In this document: positions 7,462-16,305 of the stretch, piece by piece
Layout: the number at the start of each line of letters is the position of its first letter
Position numbering within the stretch: the stretch's first letter is position 1
Origin: a virus
Strand: one strand, 5' to 3'
DNA: 21,449 nucleotides
Virus record (IMG/VR): IMGVR_UViG_3300035487_000919
Location: 1-21,449 of that record
Notes under the pieces: model-generated
The model's database searches: none
Told to the model about the DNA's origin: nothing
Seen by the model: the letters and a program-made list of their open reading frames with translations, nothing else
Translations under genes and position numbers: made by a program

Positions 7462-9762
7462 TTAATTATTAAATCTTTTTATAGTCCATTTACCAACTCC
7501 GTTAGGTGAAAGCTTATCTAAATAACCCTCTTCAATATCCCCGTTCTCATTCTTAAAAGATATTAGACCATAAAAATTTTGAATTTCTTTTCCCAAAATT
7601 ACGGTTTTTCCTTGAACTTTTTGTAATAAATCGTAGTCAACATAATAATCAAACTCTATTACCTCACCATCAGTCCTTGCTTGTTCAAGGTCTTTGTTAA
7701 GTATATTACCATTTTCAGAGTAAGCAACACCTCCGTATTGAGGGTAATCAGCCAACTTTAACTTAGTTGTTAATGAGCTGTTTGCGATAGAACTACCGTA
7801 TCTTATGAAATTTAAAGGGTACTTAACAAGTCCCGAACCTATTCTCCATCCGTGCCTTAACAAAATATTAAAAGGTGATAGTCTTAGGTTTTGAGCAGTA
7901 TCGGGACTAAAGACTCCCGTAGGCTCTTCTGAAAAATCATCCTGCCAAAGCCTTTGTTTAAAAATAACTGATAAAGGATTTCTGATTAAATCAAACAACC
8001 ATATAGAGTTATCGTACTTAGTATCTTCGGTAGGAAATCTAAAATAAGATTTTCTTCTAGCAAATTCAGCACCGTAAGAATCTGCTCTATACTTTGAGGT
8101 AGCTTTGTACTTTTGCTCTATTTTATCTATAACCGTAGTAAATGTTGTTTTTGTATTATATTCGTCAAGACCAACAGCTTCTTCATAGTCACCGCCTTTA
8201 TCGTAACCTATCTCTATACCCGAAATAAATTCATCTTTATTTAAGCTTCTTTTTACATTACTTACTTGAACGTACTCAAACCTACCGTCAACTACTTTGC
8301 CTAACCTTATTAAAACATTCTTGTTGTAAAAGTAATCTAGTTTTTCAATTCTAAATATTTCCTTAAAACCAACTTTTTCTATACCCGCACCAAGACTCCA
8401 AACATCAAAATAAGACTCGTAAAACTCCTTGAAATTTGTAGTCATAGACTTGTATCTATTTTCTTCATTTATTTCAACATCATCGTCTTTACTAAATCCT
8501 CTAATCCAAAAACCGTGAGCCATAGCAATTAAAGATGCTTCTCCGTCTTCTGAATAGCCGTTCTCTGTTTTACCTAACACATTACTAACTAATATATCGT
8601 CTTGATTTGTAAAAAGTTTAAGGAACCTACTAGCTACTTCAAAAGGAAAATGAACCTTACTTTTAGTGCCGTCAAACTCACTGTCTTCTATTATATTTAT
8701 TGATGATATTATATTATCAAATCTAGGTCTTATATATCCGTAAGATATACCAACTGGCCCTACAAAACTACCCCAAGAAGAAGCACCTCCGTACCATTGT
8801 AAAGACAAGCTTTCTCCCGTTAGTAATTCAAAGCTAGAGTTCACGTAAGATGCATCAACCCTTGTTAATCTTAAACCGTTTCTATAAATAATATTACCAG
8901 ATAAAGGTATTCTATCTTTAACGTTGTAAGACTCACCGTTTTCAAAAATAACAAGATATAATCTTAAATTAGCATCTGAAGATATATCTGAAATATCGAT
9001 AGAACTAGGTTGTACTATATCAAATCCACATTTAATATTTATATTAAGAATTTTATCTCTATCGTTAGGTAAGTAAAACAAACTCTCTACCCTACCTATA
9101 TCTGGTGTTGAGGTAAAGCTAAATTCATTAGGTGCAAATATTTTTACGTCAGATGAATATATTTCAGCCATAGGAACCGCTAGACTAGCTGTTCTAGAGT
9201 TCTTAGTTTGAAAACGCATACTAAAATTATCCGTACTACTATCTATTTCTTGAGTTTCTAGTAAAGATTTTAAAAGAATATCTCTACCGTCTAGAGCAAC
9301 CTCGCTAGGCTCTAAATAAGGGATTGTATCACCGTTTAAAGTATCTAACCTATCCAATTCTATTTTTTCATTTTGCCTCGCTTTAATAACCCTTAAAAGA
9401 CCGCTACTTACAAATTTAATAGAAACACCTTCGTTCTCTTTACTATAAGTTGATAAATCCAAGAACCCCGTATAAGATTGTTCCCAAACATCTGTTTTAG
9501 GGTTTCTCTCTTCTTTTGTTAAAATAATCTCTGCGTTAATTCCGTATTGAGAATAAATGTTTTCAATAAAGTAACCTCCGTCGTTATAAAACGTAAGGTT
9601 GTTTGTCATTTGAGGGAATATTCCGTGAAAAGACTTATCCCTAACATACTCGTTATCATCATCCCTAAAACCCTTTGGCTCTTGAACCGTCTGTTGACCC
9701 GTAGGGTTGTGATTTAACTTGTATCTTGTTCTATCGGTATATATCGGATATATATTACTCAT
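7462..9762 (-). CDS. Distal tail / hub-like structural protein of Bacteroidota phages
   Basis: This 766-residue protein follows the tape measure directly, with TAATG coupling. In siphophages that slot holds the distal-tail and baseplate-hub proteins. Its N-terminus carries a pattern I associate with Bacteroidota phage tails: EPKGF..DDNEYVRDKSFHGIF, then NLTFYNDGGYFIENIY and SYTGFLDLSTYS (residues about 28-105). This looks like a beta-rich Dit-like domain. Later parts are mixed beta with SYGAEFARRKSYFRFPTED near residue 570. No lytic enzyme motif is seen. A hub or distal-tail role rests on position plus remembered family resemblance. A structure prediction with a match to Dit or gp27-type folds would settle it. 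Confidence 0.5.
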   Translation of the reverse strand: MSNIYPIYTDRTRYKLNHNPTGQQTVQEPKGFRDDDNEYVRDKSFHGIFPQMTNNLTFYNDGGYFIENIYSQYGINAEIILTKEERNPKTDVWEQSYTGFLDLSTYSKENEGVSIKFVSSGLLRVIKARQNEKIELDRLDTLNGDTIPYLEPSEVALDGRDILLKSLLETQEIDSSTDNFSMRFQTKNSRTASLAVPMAEIYSSDVKIFAPNEFSFTSTPDIGRVESLFYLPNDRDKILNINIKCGFDIVQPSSIDISDISSDANLRLYLVIFENGESYNVKDRIPLSGNIIYRNGLRLTRVDASYVNSSFELLTGESLSLQWYGGASSWGSFVGPVGISYGYIRPRFDNIISSINIIEDSEFDGTKSKVHFPFEVASRFLKLFTNQDDILVSNVLGKTENGYSEDGEASLIAMAHGFWIRGFSKDDDVEINEENRYKSMTTNFKEFYESYFDVWSLGAGIEKVGFKEIFRIEKLDYFYNKNVLIRLGKVVDGRFEYVQVSNVKRSLNKDEFISGIEIGYDKGGDYEEAVGLDEYNTKTTFTTVIDKIEQKYKATSKYRADSYGAEFARRKSYFRFPTEDTKYDNSIWLFDLIRNPLSVIFKQRLWQDDFSEEPTGVFSPDTAQNLRLSPFNILLRHGWRIGSGLVKYPLNFIRYGSSIANSSLTTKLKLADYPQYGGVAYSENGNILNKDLEQARTDGEVIEFDYYVDYDLLQKVQGKTVILGKEIQNFYGLISFKNENGDIEEGYLDKLSPNGVGKWTIKRFNN

Positions 9763-12700
9763 TAATTTAAAAGTTTAGATTTCCAAAGCTCGTGTGCAAT
9801 ATCAATTTTCTGTGTTTTAACAAAGGTATTAGATTTAGAGTTCTTAACCGCTTTTGTATTCAATAACATTGCATCTAATAATCTTTCATCTAATTCTCTT
9901 TGACCTATCATCATTCCTTCTACGTTTTTTTGATTCAAACTAATACTAGCCAAAAGACTAGCCGAGTGTAACATATTACTCATATCAGTAGGATTATCTT
10001 GGTTAAACTTCTGAACAGAAGAAAATATCTCGGTACCTTTTGGTAAATTCATAACGGTATCAGTATTAGGTGTTAAAGATACTTTCCCGTCTGGAGTCCT
10101 AATAACCTCGTGCTTACCTCCGTCTCCAACCAAAGCTGGTCCATCGTGATTCATAATACCACCCTCAGCAAACTCGGGAATTGGTTGAGCCAATACAGCT
10201 GCGGCTTGTAAAGCACCTAAACCGTAAATCACAGGAACTAAGGGTATTCCAAATACACCCGCACCCGCAAGGGTTTTAGACACTGCGATTGCCGTATTAA
10301 TAGCAATTGATATAAGTGCGTTTGCTTTTTCTGCGATTGCTTGTTTTTTTAATAATTTTCTTTTCTTTTTTTCTAGTATCTCCCTATCTCTTTCTTGTTG
10401 TATTTGAAGGTATCTAGTTCCTTCAGCATCCCCTTCAGCCAAAGCGAATAAAACAGCGTACTTATTTGCTTCAGCTTCAATTTCATTATCTATACGTGCT
10501 ATTTTAGCATCGTAGATAGAACCCGCTATATCACCTACTGCGTCAGCGTACTTTTGCAAGTACTCCATATTTAAGTCAAACTGCTCTTGTTCCTTTGTAC
10601 TAGTCTCACCCCCTTCTACTTTAGAGGTTTTTTTCTTACCCTCTAAAATATCTATCCTATCCTGTAAGCCTTCAGTGTATTCGTTGTTACCGTCATTAAG
10701 AAGTGCTAATGCTTTTGCTTCTTCAATCCTTAAATCAATAACAAGATTAAAAGACTCTACCTCTAACTTGTTCTTATCTAGTAAATACTTTTTATTCCTA
10801 GATTTTTTGTCTTTAGTTGTTTTTAAATCTTCGTTATAAACCTCTCTTAGCTTAGTTAATTCATTAGCAGTACTTGCTTCAATACCTATTTTTTTAAGTT
10901 CAAAACCTTCCTTAGCTTGTTTTTCATTAATTCCTAAATACTTTTGTCTAATAGCTAAAATAGTTTTTTGCTTTTCCTCTTCCGCTATACTTTGTTTATT
11001 GGCACGTTGTTTCTCTATTTCATCTAACCTTTTACGTAAGTCCTCACCTTTAAGACCAAATTCCTCAGCTTCTTTTATTAATTTCTCTGATGCTTTTTTA
11101 GCAATAGCTATTTTGTCGTCAGCTACAATACCCGCTATTTGTAGTTCTTTTTGAGAATTTCTTTCAATCAACTCTGACATTTTTTTGCTACCGTTTTCAG
11201 CTATCTTTATTTTCTCTTCATTGTAAGCAATTTCTTTTTGAAGTTGTGCTATATTTGCTTTATTGGTTAAATCACTTATTTCTGATAAAGATTTTTTTGT
11301 ACTATCTTTTTTCGGGTCTAATTGAGCTTTTGTCGACTTACCAGCAATTAACCTTGTTTTGTTTAAAGCACCTTGTGCTAGATTTAATTGATTAGTAGCT
11401 TGAGTTACTCTTTCTATATTATTTGCAATATTTTTTTGGTTATCTGCTACTCTTCTTGCAACATCTCCCCTGCTTCCCGCTGGACTAACCTTTGCTGATT
11501 CAGCAGTTGTTAAGAATCCTTTAGCTTCTTCAAGTATTTTCTTTTGCTTTAAAACAAGAGCATAAGCTGAGTTAAATCTTTTCTCAGCTTCTTTTTGTTC
11601 TAAATCACCTAAAACTTTATTATACTCTATTTTAGCAGCAACTGCTAATCTTAAATCTTCTTCAAGAGATTTGTTTGATAAGTTTCTTACTAATGCTTCT
11701 TTAGCTTTTAATATTTTAGTTTCTAAGTCAGCAAGTTTTTCTCCTTCTTTCCTTGAACTCTCTAACTTTTGCTTTGCCTTAAAGGTAAGTATTTTACCTT
11801 CTTTTTCAAAACCAGCAGTTAAATTTAATTCCTCTAAAAAAGCCGTCTTATTTACTATTTTTGCGTAAAAATCTAAAGTTGATTGGAGTTCCTTTAAAAT
11901 ACCTTTAAATACATTTGAAACAGTTCCTCCCTCTGTTGTTAAATTTTTAACAAAATTTTGCCAAGAAGTTGTTAATCTATTTTGTGCAGCTACTAAGGTA
12001 TTTACTTTAGTAACCGTATCTAATCCAAAAGCAACCTCTACCGCATCAGCAAATCCTGGTAAAACATCAGCGGAAAGTAACTCTCCTTTTTTTAACATTT
12101 CATCTAACTTAGGAAGAGTAACCCCTAAACTTGCTGCCATTATGCCAAACGCACCTGGTAACCTTTCACCTAACTGTCTTCTTAATTCTTCAGTAGTTAC
12201 TTTACCTTTAGAAAGCATTTGTTCTAAAGCTAGAAATACACCAGACAATTCATCAGTACGTAAACCAAGAACGGCTCCCGCTTTTGCCATTGTACCAAAT
12301 ATTTTTTGAGTATCTTTTAAAGCTAATCCCGAGTTACGTGCAGCTGCGGCAAACTTTATAAATCTAGTAGTAGTTGCAATTAAAGAAAGACCTAAGTCTT
12401 TTGATAAATTTAGCATAAAGCTAGTATTCATTCTTGCCTCTTCTAAATTTGTAGATGTTCTCTCTAAAGCAAATCTAAGTGAATCAAAAGTTTTTGCTAA
12501 ACTAAATACATTACTAATAAATTGAACAATTCTTGTTGATATAAACGCTATTCCTAAAGCTTTTACCCCGTTTGAAAGACTACCTACTGATTTTGCATTT
12601 TTTTTATTAGCCGATGTACTCTGATTAGTTGCTGCAGTATTTTTTTTAATAGCGGTCAACCTTTTATTAGCAGATACTGATAATTTATTATTTGCGGTAA

Positions 12701-12887
12701 CTAACTTATTAAGAGTTACTAGTTGAGAGGTTAAGGCTTGGTTGTCAGAAACACCAACACCACCAGATTTAGCACTAGCTTTATTTACTTGAAGTACTTT
12801 AATTCTTAGTTGCTCGAGTTGAGCAGTAGCTATTTGAATTTCTTTTATCGCTTGTTTGGATATAATAACGTCAACTTGACCTGCCAT
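9762..12887 (-). CDS. Tail tape measure protein
   Basis: This 1041-residue protein sets tail length and helps DNA entry. Residues 1-105 are helical and rich in Lys/Ser/Asn. Residues about 130-320 match the tape-measure N-terminal domain, with the characteristic LEQMLSKGKVTTEELRRQLG and ERLPGAFGIM (221-250). The middle (about 330-850) is long, charged and coiled-coil-like. A hydrophobic segment lies at 857-901 (ALISIAINTAIAVSKTLAG...), followed by EFAEGG and GPALVGDGGKHEVI, typical tape-measure tail motifs. No transglycosylase or peptidase domain is visible. Using the usual 0.15 nm per residue, the tail would be near 150 nm, which is an estimate. The gene starts five bases after the preceding stop and ends overlapping the hub-like gene as TAATG. 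Confidence 0.93.
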   Translation of the reverse strand: MAGQVDVIISKQAIKEIQIATAQLEQLRIKVLQVNKASAKSGGVGVSDNQALTSQLVTLNKLVTANNKLSVSANKRLTAIKKNTAATNQSTSANKKNAKSVGSLSNGVKALGIAFISTRIVQFISNVFSLAKTFDSLRFALERTSTNLEEARMNTSFMLNLSKDLGLSLIATTTRFIKFAAAARNSGLALKDTQKIFGTMAKAGAVLGLRTDELSGVFLALEQMLSKGKVTTEELRRQLGERLPGAFGIMAASLGVTLPKLDEMLKKGELLSADVLPGFADAVEVAFGLDTVTKVNTLVAAQNRLTTSWQNFVKNLTTEGGTVSNVFKGILKELQSTLDFYAKIVNKTAFLEELNLTAGFEKEGKILTFKAKQKLESSRKEGEKLADLETKILKAKEALVRNLSNKSLEEDLRLAVAAKIEYNKVLGDLEQKEAEKRFNSAYALVLKQKKILEEAKGFLTTAESAKVSPAGSRGDVARRVADNQKNIANNIERVTQATNQLNLAQGALNKTRLIAGKSTKAQLDPKKDSTKKSLSEISDLTNKANIAQLQKEIAYNEEKIKIAENGSKKMSELIERNSQKELQIAGIVADDKIAIAKKASEKLIKEAEEFGLKGEDLRKRLDEIEKQRANKQSIAEEEKQKTILAIRQKYLGINEKQAKEGFELKKIGIEASTANELTKLREVYNEDLKTTKDKKSRNKKYLLDKNKLEVESFNLVIDLRIEEAKALALLNDGNNEYTEGLQDRIDILEGKKKTSKVEGGETSTKEQEQFDLNMEYLQKYADAVGDIAGSIYDAKIARIDNEIEAEANKYAVLFALAEGDAEGTRYLQIQQERDREILEKKKRKLLKKQAIAEKANALISIAINTAIAVSKTLAGAGVFGIPLVPVIYGLGALQAAAVLAQPIPEFAEGGIMNHDGPALVGDGGKHEVIRTPDGKVSLTPNTDTVMNLPKGTEIFSSVQKFNQDNPTDMSNMLHSASLLASISLNQKNVEGMMIGQRELDERLLDAMLLNTKAVKNSKSNTFVKTQKIDIAHELWKSKLLN

Positions 12888-12892
12888 AATTC

Positions 12893-13570
12893 TTATCTTT
12901 TACTTTTTATTTTATCTAATTGTTTCTTAGATTCTTCTGATTTCTCTTGTGCTCTCATTATCATTGCACACCACTCTATTAATGGGCATTTGTAAATATC
13001 TATTGTAATACCTAAAGATTCTTGCAAAAGTATCTTTTCTTTTACAATGTCAAAATTAGCGTTTTTAGAATTAATATCAGCAGGTTTTAGCACATCTGAG
13101 TAATTAGCCCTCTTAACGGCTACCTTTGTTTTGAATCCCTTTATCTTTTTACTTAACCATAGCAAGTACTCTGACCGTAATTCATTATTTATTATTTCTT
13201 TTGAAAAAACATATCCTTCGTCTTCTTTAAAGTATATAACGTACTCAGAAAACAAATCGTGTTCTAATTTTATATCCATTAAAACATCAAACGCAGAGGT
13301 TAGTCTAAATAGTTTAGTTTCAAGGTCACTTAAATCATTTAACTTTCTATAATACTCAAGTGTCTTTGTATCGTTTGTGTATTTAATTCTTTCGTCATAA
13401 ATATCTTTATACCTTTCAATTAACTCAATATTCTCTTCTTCCGATAACTTTATATCCCTATCACCTCTAAAATCTTTAGCGAACCAACGCATATCAGAAT
13501 CTTCAGATATTTTGTAAAAATTGTAAACAGGTATATCTTCAAAGCTTAAATATGTTTTTGTTTTACTCAT
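12893..13570 (-). CDS. Probable tail assembly protein directly before the tape measure
   Basis: This 225-residue protein is mostly helical and charged, with residues about 40-120 rich in Glu, Asp and Lys, and a C-terminus RAQEKSEESKKQLDKIKSKR that is likely helical. I recognise no domain. It occupies the place where siphophages encode the tail assembly chaperone, and the helical, acidic character fits that role. Unlike the lambda G/GT arrangement, no second overlapping frame continues past its stop. The tape measure starts only five bases later, and I see no slippery heptamer near the end. It starts with TAATG coupling to the gene before it. The chaperone role is inferred from position. Confidence 0.5.
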   Translation of the reverse strand: MSKTKTYLSFEDIPVYNFYKISEDSDMRWFAKDFRGDRDIKLSEEENIELIERYKDIYDERIKYTNDTKTLEYYRKLNDLSDLETKLFRLTSAFDVLMDIKLEHDLFSEYVIYFKEDEGYVFSKEIINNELRSEYLLWLSKKIKGFKTKVAVKRANYSDVLKPADINSKNANFDIVKEKILLQESLGITIDIYKCPLIEWCAMIMRAQEKSEESKKQLDKIKSKR

Positions 13571-14013
13571 TACTTATCTATATGTGATTTAAAATACCTT
13601 CTTAATATTGGGGTTAAAATAACTTCATTAATAATCTTTCCTTTAATCTTAGATAGTCCTAATAATTTATTTTCTTTAATAAATCTTGTTTTCTTAGCAC
13701 CACCCATTCCTATACTACTAAATTTTATCTTATAATTTTCGTAAGTTATGAAAATTCCGTTAATAAAAGAACCTGTCCAATCAAAATTATATAGACTTCC
13801 GAATATTTTAGGTTTATTTGGTTTTAATTTTTTAGCCCAACCTGCGGTAAAAGATGAATATCTTCCTACTACTGTATCTATACTATTAAGTCCTTTGTTT
13901 AAATTTACTTTGTTTAAATTTACTATTTCTTCAGAACTTTCTTTAACCGATTTTTTAACATTAGATTCAACGTTAAATGATTTAAGTCTTCTTTGGTACT
14001 GAACAACATTCAT
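13570..14013 (-). CDS. Hypothetical tail-region protein of Bacteroidota phages
   Basis: This is a basic 147-residue protein. Its middle carries IFGSLYNFDWTGSFINGIFI, then a beta hairpin (YENYKIKFSSIG) and LLGLSKIKGKI near the C-terminus. The 'F..TGsF..g......f...' followed by 'GL' pattern recalls an uncharacterised protein common between the tail tube and tape-measure genes of Bacteroidota phages. No function is established for it. It is the first gene after the terminator, with only about 20 bases between hairpin and ATG, so its transcripts must read through the terminator or start inside the tail tube gene. It is coupled to the next gene by TAATG. Confidence 0.5.
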   Translation of the reverse strand: MNVVQYQRRLKSFNVESNVKKSVKESSEEIVNLNKVNLNKGLNSIDTVVGRYSSFTAGWAKKLKPNKPKIFGSLYNFDWTGSFINGIFITYENYKIKFSSIGMGGAKKTRFIKENKLLGLSKIKGKIINEVILTPILRRYFKSHIDK

Positions 14014-14033
14014 ATTTATATTTTTTATATTAA

Positions 14034-14066
14034 AAAAACCCTTCCTCGCATTGAGAAAGGGTTTTT
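14034..14066 (-). terminator. Intrinsic terminator after the tail tube gene
   Basis: The arms AAAAACCCTT (14034-14043) and AAGGGTTTTT (14057-14066) pair perfectly over ten bases. After one C/A mismatch, three more pairs (CTC/GAG, 14045-14047 with 14053-14055) close a five-base loop. On the coding (minus) strand the hairpin is followed by seven T residues, as expected of a Rho-independent terminator. The other strand also has five T residues, so it could act both ways. It lies 24 bases after the stop of the tail tube gene and inside the operon. Confidence 0.85.
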
Positions 14067-14089
14067 ACATTATAATTAAAATCTATTTA

Positions 14090-15013
14090 CTAAGCTACAA
14101 CTGCGCTCAATAAGTTACTTCTATATAATTCTCCAGAAACTATAATAGCGTTAGCTGAAGCTGATGCGTCATATAACTCTAAGTTAATAGAACCTGCTGA
14201 TAAACTAGATATAGTTAAAGTATAGAAACCTTCACTATCCTCAACAGCTGTTACTGAACCACCCGAGAATTTAAAGTTAGCAGAAGCTAAACCTTCAATT
14301 GATGTGATTCTATCAGCTTTTAATACCGCTTTAACTTTTAAAGTAGTATCTCCACTTGCGGGTACTACCGCACCGTTTGCATCAGCAAAAGATAACTCAA
14401 CTCCGTTTATACCAGATACGTCTGATATTGGGAAAAGATTAGCTGACTCAATTACTGCGTAGCTATTATCAATTTGATTTCTATCCGTTAATTGAAACGT
14501 AAAAGATTTCTTTTCAGTTTCAGTTGCGGTAGCTGGGGTTGTTATAGATGCAAGTGTTTGACCTGCTGTAAAACCCGTAAAGTCTCCTTCAGAAGTTACT
14601 GCGTATTTCCAATTTCCGCTAACGTCTCCTAATACCCAATTGATATTTCCAAAACCTGTTAACTTAGCCATTTCCTTGTAATAGTTTTGACCTTTTTTCA
14701 TAGTCAAAGAATACTTAGGAAGACCTTTAAGCGTTAAAGCTTCAACTCCTAATGGAGAAGTTTCTAACGTATCTTCAGACATTGTAGGTTCAGAAGAAAA
14801 AGCATCCATTAAAGGAATAATATCTCCGCTTTGAACTAACCCGTTGATATAGTCGATTGTAATATCAGTACTTGCAGGAATCTTAACTCCTTTTTTAAAT
14901 CCAAGTGCGTGAATAACTAGACCAAAGGAAATATCACACCCTAAGTCTCCTGTGTTTATTGATGAGCCTCCGCATCCTGCTGATTTTGAGGCTATTGTAT
15001 TAATTACTGCCAT
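14090..15013 (-). CDS. Probable major tail tube protein with a C-terminal Ig-like domain
   Basis: This 307-residue protein is encoded between the head-completion genes and the tape-measure region, the slot of the major tail protein. Residues about 1-195 would be the tube domain, beta-rich with LTLKGLPKYSLTMKKG near 93-108 and KKSFTFQLTDRNQIDN near 168-183. Residues about 201-300 look like an Ig-like domain (VELSFADANGAV..., GDTTLKVKAVL, FYTLTISSLSAGSINLELYD), a common decoration on tail tube proteins. The N-terminus has two cysteines in GCGG and GC (14 and 26). It starts ten bases inside the end of the 48-residue gene. A strong terminator follows, in keeping with high expression. No sheath gene is seen, which suggests a non-contractile tail. 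Confidence 0.7.
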   Translation of the reverse strand: MAVINTIASKSAGCGGSSINTGDLGCDISFGLVIHALGFKKGVKIPASTDITIDYINGLVQSGDIIPLMDAFSSEPTMSEDTLETSPLGVEALTLKGLPKYSLTMKKGQNYYKEMAKLTGFGNINWVLGDVSGNWKYAVTSEGDFTGFTAGQTLASITTPATATETEKKSFTFQLTDRNQIDNSYAVIESANLFPISDVSGINGVELSFADANGAVVPASGDTTLKVKAVLKADRITSIEGLASANFKFSGGSVTAVEDSEGFYTLTISSLSAGSINLELYDASASANAIIVSGELYRSNLLSAVVA

Positions 15014-15150
15014 TTTATTAAATTTTTATTTATTAATGAATCTTGTTGTATTTTGCTACCTTTAAAAGAGTCACCTATTTTGTAGAGTTCTCCGCTAAAT
15101 GTAAATTGACTAATAGCTACCGCTACCTTCTTTTTTTTCTTAACTGCCAT
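15004..15150 (-). CDS. Small basic 48-residue protein before the tail tube gene
   Basis: This 48-codon frame overlaps the end of the 171-residue gene by 11 bases and the start of the tail tube gene by 10. It begins MAVKKKKKVAVAISQF, a lysine-rich start. It continues FSGELYKIGDSFKGSKI and ends SLINKNLIKWQ. The pattern 'f.f.GelY..Gd.......Li...li' resembles short beta proteins of the YqbF-type N-terminal domain found in phage head-tail modules; that is recall, not a search. Without it the 126 bases between the neighbours would be an odd gap. A head-tail role is inferred from position. Confidence that it is a gene is fair; the function is weak. Confidence 0.6.
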   Translation of the reverse strand: MAVKKKKKVAVAISQFTFSGELYKIGDSFKGSKIQQDSLINKNLIKWQ

Positions 15151-15655
15151 AATCTATTGCTTTTAAACATTTTAAATTAGAACTAAACCTTACGTTAATC
15201 GTAAGGGCTATTGCATCCCATAAATCAATAGTACCGTTCTTTTCGCTTTCTGCTGAATAATTAGGAAGTTTCATAATTTCCCATTCATCACCAATTCTAC
15301 TTGTAATAGTTGATACGCTAAGACCGTGAATTAGATTTTTCGTCAATGGTTGTAAAACAATATCAAAAGATTTTTTATATCTTTCATTGTTAAACAAATC
15401 CGTTCTAGTTTCTCTAGTTGCTATTATAAAAGAACATTCCTTAACTACGTCTTGTCCTAAAGACCCTTCGTATTTATCTGAAGACGGTAATAACCATATT
15501 AACGGATAAGAGCCATCTTTCATTAATTGCACATATCTATTTAACTCATCCTCGTCTCCCCAGTGAAATTTAGGTTTAGTATTTAAACTTGAGTTTATCT
15601 GAATAGAAGGAATAGTATCTACAATCTTTTGTATAGTATGTTCAACTACAATCAT
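15140..15655 (-). CDS. Probable tail-completion / tail terminator-type protein
   Basis: This 171-residue protein follows the connector candidate with a four-base ATGA overlap. The sequence is mixed alpha/beta: an N-terminal helix (VEHTIQKIVDTI), then YPLIWLLPS (residues about 50-58), a strand KECSFIIATRET, YKKSFDIVLQPLTKNLI and a final strand IALTINVRFSSNLKC. The order 'helix, Pl.wll, strand, helix with l.pl...l, strand' is common in neck and tail-terminator proteins of siphophages. The position between connector and tail tube supports that role. I do not recognise a named family, so the assignment rests on position and fold impression. It overlaps the next small gene by 11 bases. Confidence 0.5.
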   Translation of the reverse strand: MIVVEHTIQKIVDTIPSIQINSSLNTKPKFHWGDEDELNRYVQLMKDGSYPLIWLLPSSDKYEGSLGQDVVKECSFIIATRETRTDLFNNERYKKSFDIVLQPLTKNLIHGLSVSTITSRIGDEWEIMKLPNYSAESEKNGTIDLWDAIALTINVRFSSNLKCLKAIDYGS

Positions 15656-16305
15656 ATACCAAATGAATTTTGTTCTGCGTAAAATTTAAAAGTAAAATCT
15701 GGAAAAGACGTTGCATCTAACTCATTGGAATCTGTTAAAAATTGATGTAATGAAACCGTTGCTTTTTCTGAGCCGTACCAATCAATACCTTCGCTACCAA
15801 ATTTATTTACATAAATTATTGGGTTGCTAGATAAGTCAGATTGATATTGTCCTAAAAACTTATTATACGCTTTAATATACTTTGGTGTAGCATCGTAATT
15901 AGTAGCGTTTTTAGAGTCGTTTCGAACTACGCCCGTAGTTGCAAATGTTTCATTGTAATTTCTAAGATATTTAGTATATACGTAACAAGCTACAAGACTT
16001 TGTTTGTTAGCACCCTTTAATCCCTCCCAACGTTTTGTAACGTTAGAGGGATTTACATAGGTTTTACCGTCTACTAAATCTATCCATTTTTGGTTAGAAT
16101 TAGGTAGGTCTATTAGTGCTTCTTGTAACTCGGTATATAAAACAATACCTAATGCGTTGATTAATAATTCTCGTTCATATTCTACAATATAGAAATCCAA
16201 ATCAGTTTGATTAGTTAAACCAACCTCACCAACATTTATATCAGTATTGTTTGGGATATATAAATCCCCTTTCTCAAAATACGATGAATTAATCAAATGC
16301 GCCAT
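15652..16305 (-). CDS. Probable head-tail connector protein (DUF6712-like)
   Basis: This 217-residue protein lies just after the capsid gene and its small follower, the usual site of the head-tail connector (adaptor). It is mainly helical: ERELLINALGIVLYTELQEAL (from about 45), a long helical part SLVACYVYTKYLRNYNET (from about 103), and YIKAYNKFLGQY. The 'l...lG..ly.e...a' helix and the Y-rich middle match a connector-type family of Bacteroidota phages that I recall as DUF6712. Its start overlaps the previous stop as TAATG, and its end overlaps the next gene by four bases. A strong hairpin (16019-16053) is embedded in the coding sequence. Confidence 0.55.
   Translation of the reverse strand: MAHLINSSYFEKGDLYIPNNTDINVGEVGLTNQTDLDFYIVEYERELLINALGIVLYTELQEALIDLPNSNQKWIDLVDGKTYVNPSNVTKRWEGLKGANKQSLVACYVYTKYLRNYNETFATTGVVRNDSKNATNYDATPKYIKAYNKFLGQYQSDLSSNPIIYVNKFGSEGIDWYGSEKATVSLHQFLTDSNELDATSFPDFTFKFYAEQNSFGI
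16019..16053 (-). other. Two-stem hairpin within the connector gene
   Basis: The arms AATCCCTC (16019-16026) and GAGGGATT (16046-16053) are perfectly complementary. Inside them, AACGTT (16029-16034) pairs with AACGTT (16039-16044) around a four-base loop, with only CC opposite A left unpaired. That makes 14 base pairs in a compact hairpin. It is in codons for a Thr/Asn/Arg/Trp-rich stretch. No T-run follows on the coding strand, so it is not an ordinary terminator. Confidence 0.6.

Noticed and set aside
9762-12887. Lytic enzyme domain embedded in the tape measure protein
   Set aside because: No transglycosylase or peptidase motif was seen; the conserved parts are the ordinary tape-measure N-terminal domain and hydrophobic segment.
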